Assembly: GCA_011037195.1 (NCBI GenBank)
Contig: JAAEAF010003512.1
Span: 62,001-126,000 of the forward strand
Length of the DNA: 64,000 nt
From: Triatoma infestans
Taxonomy: Eukaryota; Arthropoda; Insecta; Hemiptera; Reduviidae
Direction: 5' to 3'
Shown: positions 1 to 12,339 of the stretch, one piece after another
Layout of the letters: the number at the start of each line of letters is the position of its first letter
Numbering within the stretch: the first letter of the stretch is position 1
Program-made: the position numbers and the translations under genes
Notes under the pieces: model-generated
Databases searched by the model: none
Seen by the model: only the letters and a program-made list of their open reading frames with translations
Told to the model about the DNA's origin: nothing

Positions 1-984
1 TTTACTAAAGAAAATGAACACAAGAAAACTAATCGGTCGATATATGTATATATATGTATTATGTGATGGCACATTATATTAAAATATATCTATATTATGT
101 ATAAATTTGTATTTATATTAAAGGTAGGCATTACTATTCACAATTCTACAGCAAAACTCTCTTATGACTAATGCACACACACACACACTCCAACCAAACC
201 GCCCGACTTACAGGACTAATTCCCATGTTCACTACACTAGCCACCGACACACTGACCTTCAAACAGGTTACTAACTCAGAACAGTCTATTTCCCCTTCCA
301 TTACATCAAATCACTATAAAAACAAACAACTCATTTTGTGTATAAATAGTACAAGTGCAGAAACTGGCTAAACAATGTATAGTAACCTTCCGAGTCGTAA
401 ACTATTTTTATTTACAGAAGGTTGGAGAATGTTAAAACCCAACGAACAAGAGTTGCGCGCCACCAAACAGTGATTGTGACGCAAATAGTCAACCTGACGT
501 CACACGAAATCAAACTTCAGAGATCTCTGGCGACTTAGAGTGGAAACTTATTTAAAGTCACTGAACTAATGATGGCTCTTAACTACAGAATAAATTCGAA
601 AGCTTTGCCTAACACTATTAAGAATTGCTATCAAAATACTTTTAACTGTTCGAAGTTTAGGAAGTCTAAAGATATATTTATATTAGCAAATATTGTCTGC
701 AAAATGTGTTTATGTTTTGATGTTTGTTACGACCGCTGGTACTTGATAATATTGATCACAATAAAACGTTGATAATAAAATGATCACAAAAAAAGTTTTT
801 CATTTGTCTTAAAAACAAATTCACATCAAAACAGATGAATAAATTCTATAAAAATGTGGCATTCGCTGAAGTACATTGTCTGAAGTGTTTATGAATTTCT
901 TTTTTCCTGCAAGATGATTATTTCGTCCTTTTTAATGCTGTTTCATCTATTTAGGATATTCCATGTAATAGTTTCGCTTACTCT
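1..984. other. Gene-free AT-rich stretch
   Basis: No coding similarity or known element is recognised. Reading frames of 60-70 codons occur but have AT-driven composition and no known motif. A slightly GC-richer patch lies at about 440-540. I see nothing else to annotate. Confidence 0.5.
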
Positions 985-1345
985 GTAAAAAGAAGGACTG
1001 CCTGCGATCGCATCAAATTTTCGAAATTGAGTTTTACCGGAAATAGATGCTCTGAGAACCTCTGAGTACCAAAAAAATGTTTTCTGTGTGTGTGTCTATG
1101 TGTGAAAAAAATATCGAAAAATCGCAGAAAGTCAAAAATTGATATTCCATCACCGCTTCCGGATACGAAGGTTTTAGGCAAAATGTATATCGCATGACTT
1201 TACTGATTTTTTTTTCAGTTTATCTTGATTTTCTTTAAACTTCGTATATTATTTACATACGTAAATACCTATCACTCTTAGTTGAAACAATTTCCCTGGA
1301 AAAGTGATTTTGTTTCCAGGGTGATCTGAGAAATCGTTAAATTTC
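985..1345 (+). repeat. Family A interspersed repeat, partial copy
   Basis: Carries the ordered landmarks of the 5' half of family A: a GCGATCGCATC-like block, an ACCGGAAATA block, a short GT-rich run, a 'cgaaaaatcgcag' block, then a T-rich run and a 'gattttctttaaacttcgta' block. The 3' terminal hairpin is missing. It is diverged, and the boundaries are judged by eye against other copies. Confidence 0.65.
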
Positions 1346-2329
1346 AAATGTTTTCTAGGTTTGTTCTAAGTTATTGGCGCTCTCGTCTGTACTCCTTGGG
1401 CACAATTATCCCCACCTCTGTATTTACGTCACGGCTAAGTGAACATATTCAAATTTTAAGAAATTTTTCAATTCTGTAATTTGATTAATTGCAGTAAGAG
1501 AAACAGTACTTTCACTAAAGATTTTTAGAATTAATAGTGAATTAGATATTTTATAAAAATTTGTCTCATCGTACGATTTTGCTAGTAACCCGGTGAATCC
1601 ATTGGAAACATTGCAGAATTTGTTATGTGAGTGTTTTCTATCTGAAAATAAAACACAAGCTAAGTTTATTGCAGTTGTCCATGCTGAAGGCCTGAATGAG
1701 GGAGACGACAGGCAGAGCTAGCATCTTTAATAATATCAATCTTGCGTTATAATTAAATATGAAGGAAGAATCTGCAATACTTTTTGGTCTGTAAAATACT
1801 CAATTAGGGAGCCTTGGGCAGCGAACAAGATAGATGGCTTAGGCTTCCTTTGAATGCCGTTTTAATATTGTATGATCCTACCAAGTGTACTATATTAAGG
1901 GCAATCATCTGTCTTGGTAATTCTTACCTTATTGAACATAACATGTTAACTGCAAATCACAGACGGAAATTCATGGGAATGTGCCTCATGAGATATTTTT
2001 AATTATAATTGAGGTAAATATAACTTTTTATTTACGTGTTATCAATGTTTTTTTATGTCAATTAAATAAATTTTAAAAAAAGGGAAAAGAAGGGAATAAC
2101 ATATGATGTTTCGCAATCAAAATGGAGTGCCACTCAGCGAAGTAATGCAGGAAACACTCTCCTCTCTAGGCCAGTGATAACTTTAGATATTATTTCTATT
2201 ATCTTGAAATAAATAAAAATAAAAAGCAAACAAAAAACATAATTCAAAGATAAGTTTACGGCTGATCGCCGTATCATCTCACCATGTTGAATTTCCCTTC
2301 AAGCCATGAAAAAATGTAATTTTATAAAT
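1346..2329. other. Gene-free stretch
   Basis: No coding region, RNA gene or repeat family is recognised. Short open frames such as 1814-2002 show no motif. Confidence 0.4.
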
Positions 2330-3240
2330 TTTTTCCATTATTTCCGGAGTTTTCACCGGAAATATCCGTTTTGAGGTCCCCAAGTCCAAAAAAGTGATTT
2401 TTAGTAAATTGTCTGTGTGTGTGTCTTGGTGTCTGTATGTATGTGAACAGTATAGTTCAAAAACGAAAAACCGTAGAAAGTGAAACTTGATATTCCGTTT
2501 AAGTATCACCATGGGATCTGACAGTTATTTATCTATCAAAATTCCTCAACCGGAACTACCACTTTGCTAGTTGTTTTTTTTTTTTTTTACTTTATTACGA
2601 TTTTCTCAAAAATATCTCCGACAATTTTTTTTTAAACTGGATATATCAACTACACATACTAAGAGCTACAACTTTTATATGAAACGTTTCTCCGGGAAAA
2701 TTCATTTAAGGGCATTTTGAGGGAGAGGCGGGGTTAGAACCTAAAGTGCTATTTAAGTTTATTAGACAATTCTGACATCTCAATAATGTTAATTAGAATT
2801 AAATATGTTGTTGAAATTCGAGTTTGAAAAAATCGGACTACCGGAAGTGTGTTTATTTTACCACTTTACTAAATTATTTTTTTCACTTTTTCGCGATTTT
2901 CTCAAAAATGGCTCAGACGATTTTCTTGAAACTTTTATTTAAAACATTTCTTTGGGAAAATTCATTTCAAGGGAGGGGTGGGGTTATGTTTTTCTCTAAA
3001 GTGCTATCATAGTTGATTATACCATTCTACCATCCAAATAAAATTAATTAGAAATAAATAGATGGCCAAAATTCCGAGTTTCAAGAAAATTAGTAAAACG
3101 GAAGTGCGCTTTTACTGAACAGTTCTTTCAGGTTTCGACGAAGTTCATTAAATTTGGTACACAACTATAAAATTTTTCAATTATAATTTTGAGAACTGGA
3201 GGAAGAGAAAGTTGTGTGAGTGTTCAAACCAGATTTTTTT
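2330..3240 (+). repeat. Family A repeat, near complete with 3' terminus
   Basis: Runs from the 'gttttcaccggaaatatccg' block through the GT microsatellite (about 2410-2425), two successive 'gattttctcaaaaat' modules and a G-rich module (about 2705-2735 and again 2950-2985). It ends in the 'gagaaagttgtgtgagtg' terminus and a T run at about 3230. The middle module is present twice, so this copy may be a composite of two overlapping copies. Confidence 0.75.
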
Positions 3241-3380
3241 ACTAAAAGTAAGGAATAGGCTACTGTGTACCACAGTACACTCAAGGACTTGAAACAAAAT
3301 TTTCAAGAAATTCGTGTAATTTTTAAGATTAATTAAATCTTTTAAATAAAAAATACCTAAACTACCGAACAGAAACCTTT

Positions 3381-3655
3381 AGGGGAAGGGAATAGCTAAG
3401 TGGTTAGCGTACTGGATTCCCACGCGGAGGACCGGGGTTCGAGTCCAGCTATGCTGCCCTTAGATTTTTTCTTCCTAGGAGCCTCTACAGCTCACTGTCC
3501 GGTGATGGGCAGTGCTGTCTGTAACGAGAGTAGGGAAAAGAAAAAAGGAGATCACTGAGGCCAGCAGTGCACTGAGACCGGCAGTGCACTGAGAAGGCTC
3601 CGGGCGCCAATGACCATAGATGCTGACGCGCCTTAAATTAAAAAAAAACAACACA
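3381..3655 (+). mobile_element. tRNA-derived SINE
   Basis: The head is tRNA-like. An A-box-like 'tagctaagtggttagcg' begins near 3393 and a B-box 'ggttcgagtcc' lies at 3435-3445, the spacing expected of an internal RNA polymerase III promoter. The body ends in 'gacgcgccttaaatt' followed by an A-rich tail at about 3640-3650. A second, more decayed copy of the same family lies at 57310-57556 and shares the 'caccgggcgc', 'aatgaccatagatg' and A-tail blocks. No acceptor stem closes at the family's 3' side, so it is not a tRNA gene. Confidence 0.82.
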
Positions 3656-3799
3656 AATTTAGAGAACCATTTTGGTACATGTCAAGTGTTTAACCACTAC
3701 TTGCATATCCATTCAATGTTGTAATTTGAAATTTTGAACTTACCAGTGGGTGCTAACATGAAACCATTTGAAAACACAAAGCCAATTCTGTAAGATCGC

Positions 3800-4306
3800 A
3801 CTCCTAGTTTACCGACTTTCTTCAAACGTAAGTTCTAGCAAGGATTCTTATGTTTCTCATTGTTATATTCGATCTAGGATCATAAATAGTACTCAAGTGA
3901 GACTTTAGTGGAAAGCTGTACGTCACTGCTCGCCGAGAATACCCCAAAATCCAAGAAAAATGTTTTGTATAAAAGTGATAGGCATTTATGTACGTAAATA
4001 GTATATGAAGGTTAACAAAAATCGCGAAAAACAAAAAAATCAACTTCATTAAGCATCACTTCCCACTGGGGAATTCTTATGAAAAATTTGTGTCAGATGG
4101 TATCTAAACCGAATACTAAGTTTAAGCTTGTGGCGATTCTTTTGTTTTTGAAATATACCTACTGTCATACACACAAACTATTCGCTAAAAACAATTTTTC
4201 TACCTTACCAAAACATGATTTCGGTGAAAAGATTTCAAAACATGTATTTCCGTTGAAGATTTGACTCGATCACGTTTCCTCTTAACAGTAAAGAGAAAGT
4301 AATAAG
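3800..4306 (-). repeat. Family A repeat, inverted copy with 5' terminus
   Basis: Reverse-complement landmarks appear in order: 'aaatgttttgtataaaagtg', an 'aaaaatcgcgaaaaacaaa' block, a 'cacacacaaactattcgct' block, a 'tttccgttgaagatt' block and the element's 5' terminal block near 4290-4306. The 3' terminal hairpin is missing. Confidence 0.65.
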
Positions 4307-5659
4307 GAACTCTATATACATTCATCAAACTGGAAAAGCCTACATGTCTAAAACTTGAAAAAAAAATCTAGCCAAAAGTACTAATGGGGGAACCGTTCAG
4401 TAATTAGGTTGTACTTCAAAATGAAAAATATTAATTTTATGGACATGTGATAAGTCAAAAATACGATAAGCACAGTAGGCCCAATATGGCTAACTTTGCA
4501 CTCCATACCGTCTTGTCACTCACATTTGTTTCTAAATTTAGAAGTGTCTCACCACAATCAATGTTGATTACAAACATAATGTTTTTAGCGAATAGTTAAA
4601 AAACTTAATCATTACCACTTGCTAATTGGTTGCCGGACAGTAATATAAATGGGAACGTTACCATGGTGCTTGGGAATCCATTTTAAGCAATGAAACGATA
4701 AAATTCATAAATAAGTAAATGAACGGCTTTTGTGTAGACGTAAAAAAGGATAATAAATAAATTTAGTAATTTAGTTTAATTTAGTAATTTTGTGAAATTT
4801 AGCGAAATTTTGTAATAGTAGTTGGAAGAAGTACCCATCGCAACATGAAATAAAGCGAACTTATATCGGAACTAAATTATTAAATATAATTAAAATTATT
4901 ACCAGAAATTCATGAGAATGTATTCGGGAAAAGAACTATAGGCAATAGAATTATTATTAGCATTCTTTATCATTTTTATCAAAAATTTCCTTGTTTATGC
5001 TAAATACTAAATAATCGGATTTTTTGGGATGAAAAAATAAAACCATTATTTGTGAAAGTAAAGCAATACAAAAAATTGAAAGAAAATACTGACCTGATTA
5101 TACAGCCCATGTTCTGAACAGATCTGCCGACAGAAAAGTGATAACTATATTCACGAGCATACTCTTGAACCTGTCTCAGTGGGAACCACATGTATAATCG
5201 ATGAGCTTACGTTCTACTTGGTAGGGTCCTATCGATACTATTAGAAATTATAATTTACTCTTCATTTATAATTTTCATATAAATATGCCCCAATTATTCA
5301 TTATCTTCAACGGTTTATTTTCAATATTTATATAATTAAAATGAAAGTTTAAATGACATTACATTGAAGCAATCGACTGTAATCATAATAGTAAATCATG
5401 TCTACACTGTAGTAGCAGACATTTTTTTTTCTTTTTTTTTGGCGACAGGAATTCAAGGCCATTTTCTTACGCAATACTTTACAGGCATTTGCAGGCTGAT
5501 TAGGGAAGAAGTTTGCAGGAAGTGGCACGACTTAAACCTAAAAGTAATGTTCATAATGGAAATGTGTTTTACCGGGCAATTTTATGTTTTGCCAAATGTT
5601 AAGTAAAAACTTAAACACTAACAAAATGATGCAACTGTCATAATTATGACAGATACCGA
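4307..5659. other. Gene-free stretch
   Basis: Strongly AT-rich with no recognised gene or element. A short imperfect TAAT-rich region lies at about 4750-4810. Confidence 0.4.
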
Positions 5660-6632
5660 TAACATTTTTTACTTTCTCTTACACCTAGTATGAGGTATGT
5701 GTAATCGTGTCAAATTTTAGATATCGCGTTTTCATCGGAAATATCCGTTTTGAGGTCTCCTGAGTCCAAAAAAGTGGTTTTTAGAAAATGATGTGTATGT
5801 GTGTGTGTGTGTGTATGTATGTGAATGTATATGAACAGCATAGCTCAAAAACGAAAAACCGTAGACAGTTGAAGCTATTATCTTTCAATAACACTATGTG
5901 ATCCGACAGTAGGTTATCTGTCAAAATTCCTCAACCGGAAGTACCACGTTACTAGTTGTTTTTTTTACTGTTTTGCGATTTTCTCAAAAATGGCTCCAAC
6001 GATTTTCTTCAAATATAGTACATCACTACACATACAAAGAGCGATAACTTTTATTTGAAATATTCCTCCGGAAAAATTCATTTAAGGGCAATTCGGGGGA
6101 AGGGTGGGGTTAAGTTTTCTCGAAAGTTTTGTTTCAGTTTATTATACAATTCTGTCATCTAAATAATGTTAATTAGAATTAAATATGTTGCTGAAATTTC
6201 GAGTTTGAGAAAACAGAAGACCAGAAGTGCGTCTACTTTACCACTTTACTAAATGATATTTCACTTTTTCACGATTTTCTCAAAAATGGCTCCGACGATT
6301 TTCTTGAAACTTCGTATATAAACTAAACATACAAAGATACAAAACTTTTATTTAATCATTGTTGATTATACAATTCTATCATGCAAACAAAATTAATTAG
6401 AAATAAATAGATGGCCAAAATTCCGAGTTTCAAGAAAATCAGTAAACCGGAAGTGCGCTTTTACTGAACAGTTCTTTCCGTTTTCGGCGAATTTCATTAA
6501 TATACTACACAAACTATTAAATTTAATATAATATAATATAATACCCAAACTATAAAATTTATCAATTATAATTTTGAAAACTGAAGGAAGAGAAACTTGT
6601 GTGAGTTTTTCACACCAGATTTTTTTTGTTAT
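5660..6632 (+). repeat. Family A repeat, essentially full length
   Basis: Begins with the 5' terminal block 'tactttctcttac' near 5669. It continues through the 'cggaaatatccgttttgagg' block and a GT microsatellite (about 5795-5815), and includes two copies of the 'gattttctcaaaaatggctc' module. It ends with the 3' terminal block and hairpin region ('cacaccagatttttttt', about 6609-6630). The whole is close to 1 kb and has no long ORF. It is one of the best copies for building a consensus. Confidence 0.8.
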
Positions 6633-6689
6633 AAAGTAAGTAATATGCACATTAATGCTAGGAAACTTTGATATAGTTGACATAGATCT

Positions 6690-7125
6690 GTTTTAATAAG
6701 GAGATACTGCGAGTCGTCCACCGGGCGTTAGTGAGTTTGAGAGCGTGAGTGCGTTAACTTTACCACTTTACTAAATGATTTTTGCACTTTTTTGCGATTT
6801 TCTTGAAACTTTCTACATAAACTACCCATACAAAGACGTACAACTTTTATTTTAAACATTTCTTTGGAAAAATTCATTTAAGGGCTCTTCTACGGGGGGG
6901 GGGGCGGGGTATGTTTTCTCTAAAGTGCTATCACAGTTGTTATACACTTATTCAAACAAAATTAATTAGATAGCCAAGAAAATTAGTAAACCGGAAATGC
7001 GGTTTTACTGATCACTTTTCGACGAATTTCATTAAATTAAATAACACTAACTAAAAAATTTGTCAATTATAATTTTGAGAACTGGAGTAAGAGAAAGTTG
7101 TGTGAGTGTTTCACATCAGATTTTT
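6690..7125 (+). repeat. Family A repeat, internally deleted copy
   Basis: A head-to-tail neighbour of the preceding copy. It shows the 'ttaccactttactaaatg' block, a homopolymer-rich G tract at about 6894-6905 and the 3' terminus 'gtgtgagtgtttcacatcag' at about 7097-7116. Most of the 5' half is missing. Confidence 0.7.
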
Positions 7126-7917
7126 TCGATTATAATTATAGACATGCTGATAATGGGACTTCAGAGCTATACGCTTCATTTGCGTAAGTAAATATCCCAA
7201 GTTTAAAGAAATTCATTGCCGTTCTTGAGAAACCAAAAAAAAAGAAGAAAATAACGAGGAAATTTGAGCAAAATGTCTGTCTACAGTGGTGGCCAGTGCG
7301 CATTTACACTTTCCCACGAGAACTCTCTGGAAAAATCCTTAATTGCAATGTACATGCTTACTATGAATATTTCTCTACCTCAAATATTTCTCATTTGTTC
7401 ATTCTCGTTTTTGAGCTCTGACACTAAAGCCGCTACAGTTTCCAAGGCTGGTGGCATCTTCCCCTTGCTATCCCCGTATCACAGATTATTACGTCTTTTG
7501 CAGAAGTAATAAGGAACTTAATTTGGGCTAGCTCAATGGAGAAGGGTTGGGTTCGCCGAAATCAAGAGATAAGATAAATAATAAAGAAATAAAAGTAAAC
7601 AATAAATAAATACGAAACATATGTAAATGGAAAGAAAAATAATAACAATAGCTTTAAAAAAAATAATTAAGAAGATAAATAATAATAATATTAAACTTAA
7701 GTATGAAAACAAATAATAATTTTGTTTAAAAAAAAAATTAAATCAATGAGTTATACCAGGGCGCCACGTAATTTTTGTTAATCATGCTGGAATTACGAAA
7801 CCAGTTAAGTAAATGGCTTCCACAATTAAAAGAAAGGAAGAAAAAAATAATAAAAAAATGAAGTACTTACGATATTTATGAAGAAAAAAAGAAGAAAAGA
7901 AAAGGGAAGAAAAAGAT
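7126..7917. other. Gene-free stretch, A-rich low complexity
   Basis: Contains AAT/GAA-rich low-complexity sequence at about 7560-7740 and 7830-7915. The open frame at 7264-7509 matches nothing I know. Confidence 0.4.
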
Positions 7918-8000
7918 TAGATAGCGACTGGATTCGAACCAGGCTACACAGCACCGTACGCTCACTTAAAGTAGCACTCTAACCTCTCGGCTACTGGTGA
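7918..8000 (-). mobile_element. tRNA-like head, probable SINE fragment
   Basis: On the minus strand there is an A-box-like 'tagccgagaggttagag' and, downstream, a B-box 'ggttcgaatcc', spaced as in a tRNA-type RNA polymerase III promoter. The expected acceptor-stem halves do not pair, so a functional tRNA gene is unlikely. A degraded tRNA-derived SINE is the better reading. It differs in sequence from the SINEs at 3381, 27361 and 42540. Confidence 0.55.
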
Positions 8001-8769
8001 GTAGGTAAGTATGTGGCTCTAAACGCTGTTGCTATGCGCCCCTCGCACTGCTTTCTCCTCACAATGACCTTGGGCGTCACTCTCTGTAACGTAAGTTAAT
8101 TTATACCAACTAGAATTTTCATGATCGAGAAAATTGGCAAGAAAAAGAGAAAACACTAATTAAGAGAAATTACAGTTAAATATATTTACAGAATCGGCAA
8201 TAACAAAAAAAATTAAAAAGGTACCTTCCAAAATTCTTAAATCAAAATTAAAATACAATGCACAAAAAAAAATTTATAATACTAAGAACAGAATAATTTT
8301 TTTTTCCCTTTTGTAAGAGTAAGATAAATTACACTTACTCACTTTTTGGGGAAGAGTATATAATCAGTTTATAGTTACAGTTTTTCTTTTTTTTTTCCAC
8401 GTGCACCTCCCGCAACGAGTTCGCTAATTACGATGTGCTGAAAGATCCCCTTTCTCCTCAGGGATTCCTTTGGTACCTGATAAATCCTAGGTCACCAAAC
8501 AGTCCTCAGGACACACCAATTTTTCAAAAAAAATAATTTTTTTTTTTTTTTTTTTTAGAATATCCAATCCTCCGAAGACTTAATAGCACGTTACTCAGTC
8601 CCTGCAGGGCACCACCTGACTCTCGTCTCATAGTCTCTCTCTCAGCTTCTACCCCACAGCCCTCTTGGTTGGCGTCTTTTCTTTCTTTTCATGTGGGATG
8701 GCCTGCAAAACCCTCTCCAAAATAAGAGCTCCTCTTCTTTCTCATTTTTTCCTCATTTAGAAAAACAAG
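8001..8769. other. Gene-free stretch next to retrotransposon remains
   Basis: A/T homopolymer runs occur at about 8295-8305, 8385-8400 and 8525-8555. It lies at the 3' side of the minus-strand Jockey-like element. I cannot assign it to that element's 3' UTR with confidence. Confidence 0.35.
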
Positions 8770-11045
8770 AAGAAAAAGTCCACATCGCTTTGAGTATACA
8801 GTTGTATATTAGTCGTTTGTGCTCGAGAGTACTTCCTATTAGTCTGAGTAGTAACTTATTCCGTTTGTTAAGTTCCAGTCTTTTTAGTTTCGTATGTGGA
8901 TTCCATGTTAGTCTTTTGTCGATGTACATCCCAAGGTAGCAAACTAAGTTTTCAGGAGAGAGTGGTATTGAGTTGAAGGTTACTGAAGGACAGGAGGCAA
9001 GACGCGGAGTAAAGGTGATTTGTTGACATTTTTGTGAGTTATTTTAATCCACCATTTTTTGGCCCAAGATTCTATTTTATTTAAATGATTCTTTAAGAGA
9101 ATGGAGGCAGTTATGGGATCAGAGTTGGATGCAAGGATGACGGTGTCATCATCGTAAGTGCAAAGAAGAATGTTTGTATAGGTTGGTAGATCTGAAGTGA
9201 ATGCAGTATACAGAAGTGGACGGGTATTCTGAGGAACTCCTGCGTCGGCCAGCGAGTAGTCAGAGGTAGCAGATCCCAACTAAACTGAAAGTAGCGGTCA
9301 GATACATAAGACTTAATGAGTAAATAATAGGTTGATGGTAAGCATTTATTTAGCTTCCACAGAAATCCTGGATGGCATACCCGATCGAAGGCTTGAGCCA
9401 CGCCGAGGAAGGCACCACAATAGTACTGTTTCCGCTCAAGTATCGAAGTAATGGTGTCCACTACTCTACGGCACTGATGAATGGTGATGTCGAAAGCCAA
9501 ACTGATTGATGGAATGATTTGTTCAGTTTCCAGAATGGGGTAAATCCGTTTCAATAACAATTTCTGCTGTATTTTTCCTAAAATAGGTTACAGACTTATG
9601 GGCATGTATGAGGATGGACAGTGAGAAGGTTTATTAGGTTTTAGAATCATTTTTATCGTAGAGAATTTTCACAATAGAGGAAAATATGTGGTTCTGAGAA
9701 CTGAATTATAAATTTAGGTGAGAAAAACTATGGCTTTTTTTGGAAGATGACGAATAATTTGAGTCGTTATTAAATCGTATCCAGATGTTTTAGACGGTAA
9801 GTTTTTTATGATATGTTTAACATCAGAGGGGGTGAACGCTTTTGGAGGTAAGGAGTGAGGCAGAAGAGCGTCTAATTCAGTCATTATGTCAGCGGCGTGT
9901 AAGTCATCTAGTACGTCTGGATGAGGAGTAAATACATTGGTCAAGTGATTTTTAAATTCAGTGGCTTTATCGTGATCTGTTTTTTTCCATGTTCCATCGT
10001 CACGTCTTAGAGGAAAAGTCGTTTGGTAGCGGTCCATAGAGATTTACGGTCAGATGTCAGAGAGGTCACATATTCTTCATACTTCACTGATCGGAGTTTT
10101 TGCAATTCGCTTTTTAATCGTCTAGTCAGTCTGTTGTATATGAGTCTGTCTTTTGGGAAGCAAGTATGTTGCCACACTGAGCGAGCTCTTCGTTTTTCTC
10201 TTATGAGCATTCTGACTAGGATTGGTAAGTTCAGGTGTGATGGCGCTTTCTTTGGAATGTTTTGACTGGAGTCCCAGATGGAAGCTTGAATTGAGTTAGT
10301 TAGTGTCTGTACTGCATTGTCTATTTCGTCATATGTTTTGAGGGAGATCAACAAATTCAGTTTATCTTGCAGTACATTCTCAAAAAGTCCAGTCTACAGG
10401 TCCTGTGATTAGAGAGGAAGAAGGTGTGGCGGGTTGTGGAGTTATACTGAGTGTAAGAAGAACTGGGCTGTGGTCTGGAGAGAGATCGGTAACTGTTCAT
10501 AGATAGATGCCAGTTTAGAAGAGATGAATATGTCCAATGTGTAAGGTAGTTTGGTTAGTGACGTTGGCCAGTATGTTGGTTGATCTGGTGATAAGACTTC
10601 ATGAAAGGGAGACAGTATCCAAAAGCGACTGCCTCCTAGGATTGCAAGTGCGTCAGCCCCATTGAGGATGTTTGGCATTGTAATCTCCACCAGCCAGAAA
10701 TTTGTGGTCGAGAGTCTGAAAGAAATGTTGAAAGTCTGAAGAACAAATAGATTTTTAGGTGAACAGTAAACTGCTGCTAGATTGAAGTCGAAAGGATCAC
10801 CATGAAGAGTGACCGCTGTGGATTCTATAAAGACATTTTGGTAAGATGGTAATCGATGATGAACTAAAGTATTCTTTACTAGTATTGCAGTGCCGCCATG
10901 AAATGTATCGTCCTATCTCTTACATTTTTCCATTACCATGGTCAGTCCTGTAAGTAGTGTGACAGTAATGTAAAGGTTAGATCGCCCAGTAAAATGAGTT
11001 TCAGAAATGAGTGCGATGTCAATTCGTTTATCATGTAGATATGTC
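8770..11045 (-). pseudogene. Jockey-like LINE ORF2 (endonuclease-reverse transcriptase), broken
   Basis: Read on the minus strand from high to low coordinates, this is the second ORF of a non-LTR retrotransposon, normally an APE-type endonuclease plus reverse transcriptase that makes DNA by target-primed reverse transcription. The endonuclease part (about 11040-10440) shows 'IALISETHFTGRSNLYITV' and 'VLSPDQPTYWPTSLTKLP'. The linker (about 10354-9714) shows 'FTPSDVKHIIKNLPSKTSGYD'-type sequence shortened by decay. The RT core (about 9560-8980) shows 'IHQCRRVVDTI', 'VAQAFDRV' and 'LLCTYDDDTVILAS'. Downstream, 'LGMYIDKRLTW' is followed by the C-terminal region until homology stops near 8770. The gene is dead. 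The acidic residue expected in RT motif A is replaced in 'AFLGVAQAFDRV', the YADD box reads YDDD, and several frameshifts and stops divide the ORF. The 5' end of ORF2 is lost at about 11045. Confidence 0.9.
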
Positions 11046-11589
11046 TAATCTTAAGTTAGGTTTTAAGTTTAGGTTTAGTTTTAAATCTACTATGTATATA
11101 TAAATTTGCTAGTTTAGATATATAATAAAAATAGTGCGTATTTGGATGATGTATGTGAGTGATGATGTGACATGGTTTGTGGGATGCATAATAAAAAACT
11201 TAATTATATAAAAAAAAACATAATTAGGTATACATGCTTGCGAGGATGTGAGGGTTGCGTGAAAAAGTGAAAGAATGACTGGAATTTCTTAATTCTTTGG
11301 AACTGGAAAAACTTAATTATATAAAAAATCGTTCAATTTTAAACGAATGAATGAATTTTAAATGTTAGTTTAATCGTTGTTTAATTTTATTTAAATTTAT
11401 TTTGTGCATTTCTTATATTCTTTATATTTTGGTTAGTTAACTGTAAAGTAAGTCTCCCTCCAACAACAGAGTTTAAAGATTAGACCCCCACGTGTTGTAT
11501 CCACTGTAAGAAAAGAATTTGCCCTTTAATAACCCAAACACGTGTTTTCCCACCCATCTGGCCACATCCCTTTACCTAGTTTAAGAGTT
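11046..11589. other. Spacer between the two ORF remnants of the Jockey-like element
   Basis: AT-rich sequence without coding similarity separates the endonuclease remnant from the gag remnant. It replaces the expected start of ORF2 and end of ORF1. It may belong to the insertion whose recognisable part is 11590-11786, but I could not find a target-site duplication. Confidence 0.4.
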
Positions 11590-11786
11590 TAGTTTTTTAA
11601 AAATACGTCTCAGTTAGTGTGAAACTAAGTTAGCTCTGTGCGAGTCTGTGTTGTCACACTGTCTAAAAAACGCATCCTGAGATGTCTAACAACGCCCGAA
11701 ACCGGTCGTGAACACAACTGAGCAGCTAACGGAAAAATAAGCGCTCTGATGCTTTCCAGCTCTGCGGAACCAACCACCACAACAAT
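11590..11786 (+). mobile_element. Repeat family B fragment with hammerhead-ribozyme-like core
   Basis: Matches the minus-strand copy at 51262-51420 over most of its length: 'cagttagtgtgaaactaag', 'gagtctgtgttg', 'acgcatcctga' and 'acgcccgaaaccggtcg'. It matches the copies at 46804-46900 and 60685-60740 over its last 50 bp. The 'ctga...gccc-gaaac-cggtcg' order resembles the CUGANGA-stem-GAAAC core of hammerhead ribozymes carried by Penelope-like elements. Here the CUGANGA box is damaged. It sits inside the gag remnant of the Jockey-like element. Confidence 0.6.
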
Positions 11787-12339
11787 TTAGGAAATTCTGT
11801 CTGCTTTGGTACTGGTATAGCTGGACGAGAAGTTGTGTAGCTTGGTTGAAGGTGTTCGGCCCGATTTCCGTTGTTATGGAATCCTTCATTGTTGTTTCTT
11901 CTTCGCAGGCGTTGCAGTTCTTTGTGGATCACGCATCCTTTCCAGCTGGCCACATGCTCTTTTAAGCACAGAGCGCACATCGGAGGTTTCACGTGGTTTA
12001 GTGCATTCGGATGATGGATGCGAACCAGAACGCTTTACACATCTGGGAGCGTGATTACAGTACGTTCATGTATGTCCGTACTGCTGGCACCTTTTGCACT
12101 GTAATAGTTCTACTGTTTTATGTGGTTCTTCTATTTTTATTCTGGTATAAAGTTTTCAGATTGAATATTTCCAGGTTATTTTGTTGTGGTTCAAGATCTA
12201 CAAAGAATAGAGGGAGTGGGGATTTAGATTTGGGATATTTAACATTCGTCTTAACATTTCCCACTTTGAATTTGTGACATTCAAGATCCTCTATTACCTC
12301 TATAGTTGGTGTTGTGTGGTGTAAATGTCTTATAACTAC
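11787..12339 (-). pseudogene. Jockey-like LINE ORF1 (gag), C-terminal part
   Basis: ORF1 of Jockey-type elements encodes an RNA-binding gag-like protein. Minus-strand translation from 12339 downward gives 'VVIRHLHHTTPTIEVIEDL' and 'PLPLFFVDLEPQQNN', typical of the region before the zinc knuckles. It then gives a CCHC knuckle 'CKRCQQYGHT', a second partly frameshifted knuckle ('GSHPSSEC') and a third 'CALCLKEHVASWKGC'. The frame is broken at least twice. Coding similarity ends near 11787, where repeat family B begins. The N-terminal half continues beyond the R2-like insertion, at 13143-13721. Confidence 0.82.

Noticed and set aside
3381..3460. Functional tRNA genes at 3381, 7918, 27361 and 42700
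   Set aside because: A- and B-boxes are present but acceptor stems do not close, and the sequences run on into SINE bodies with A-rich tails.
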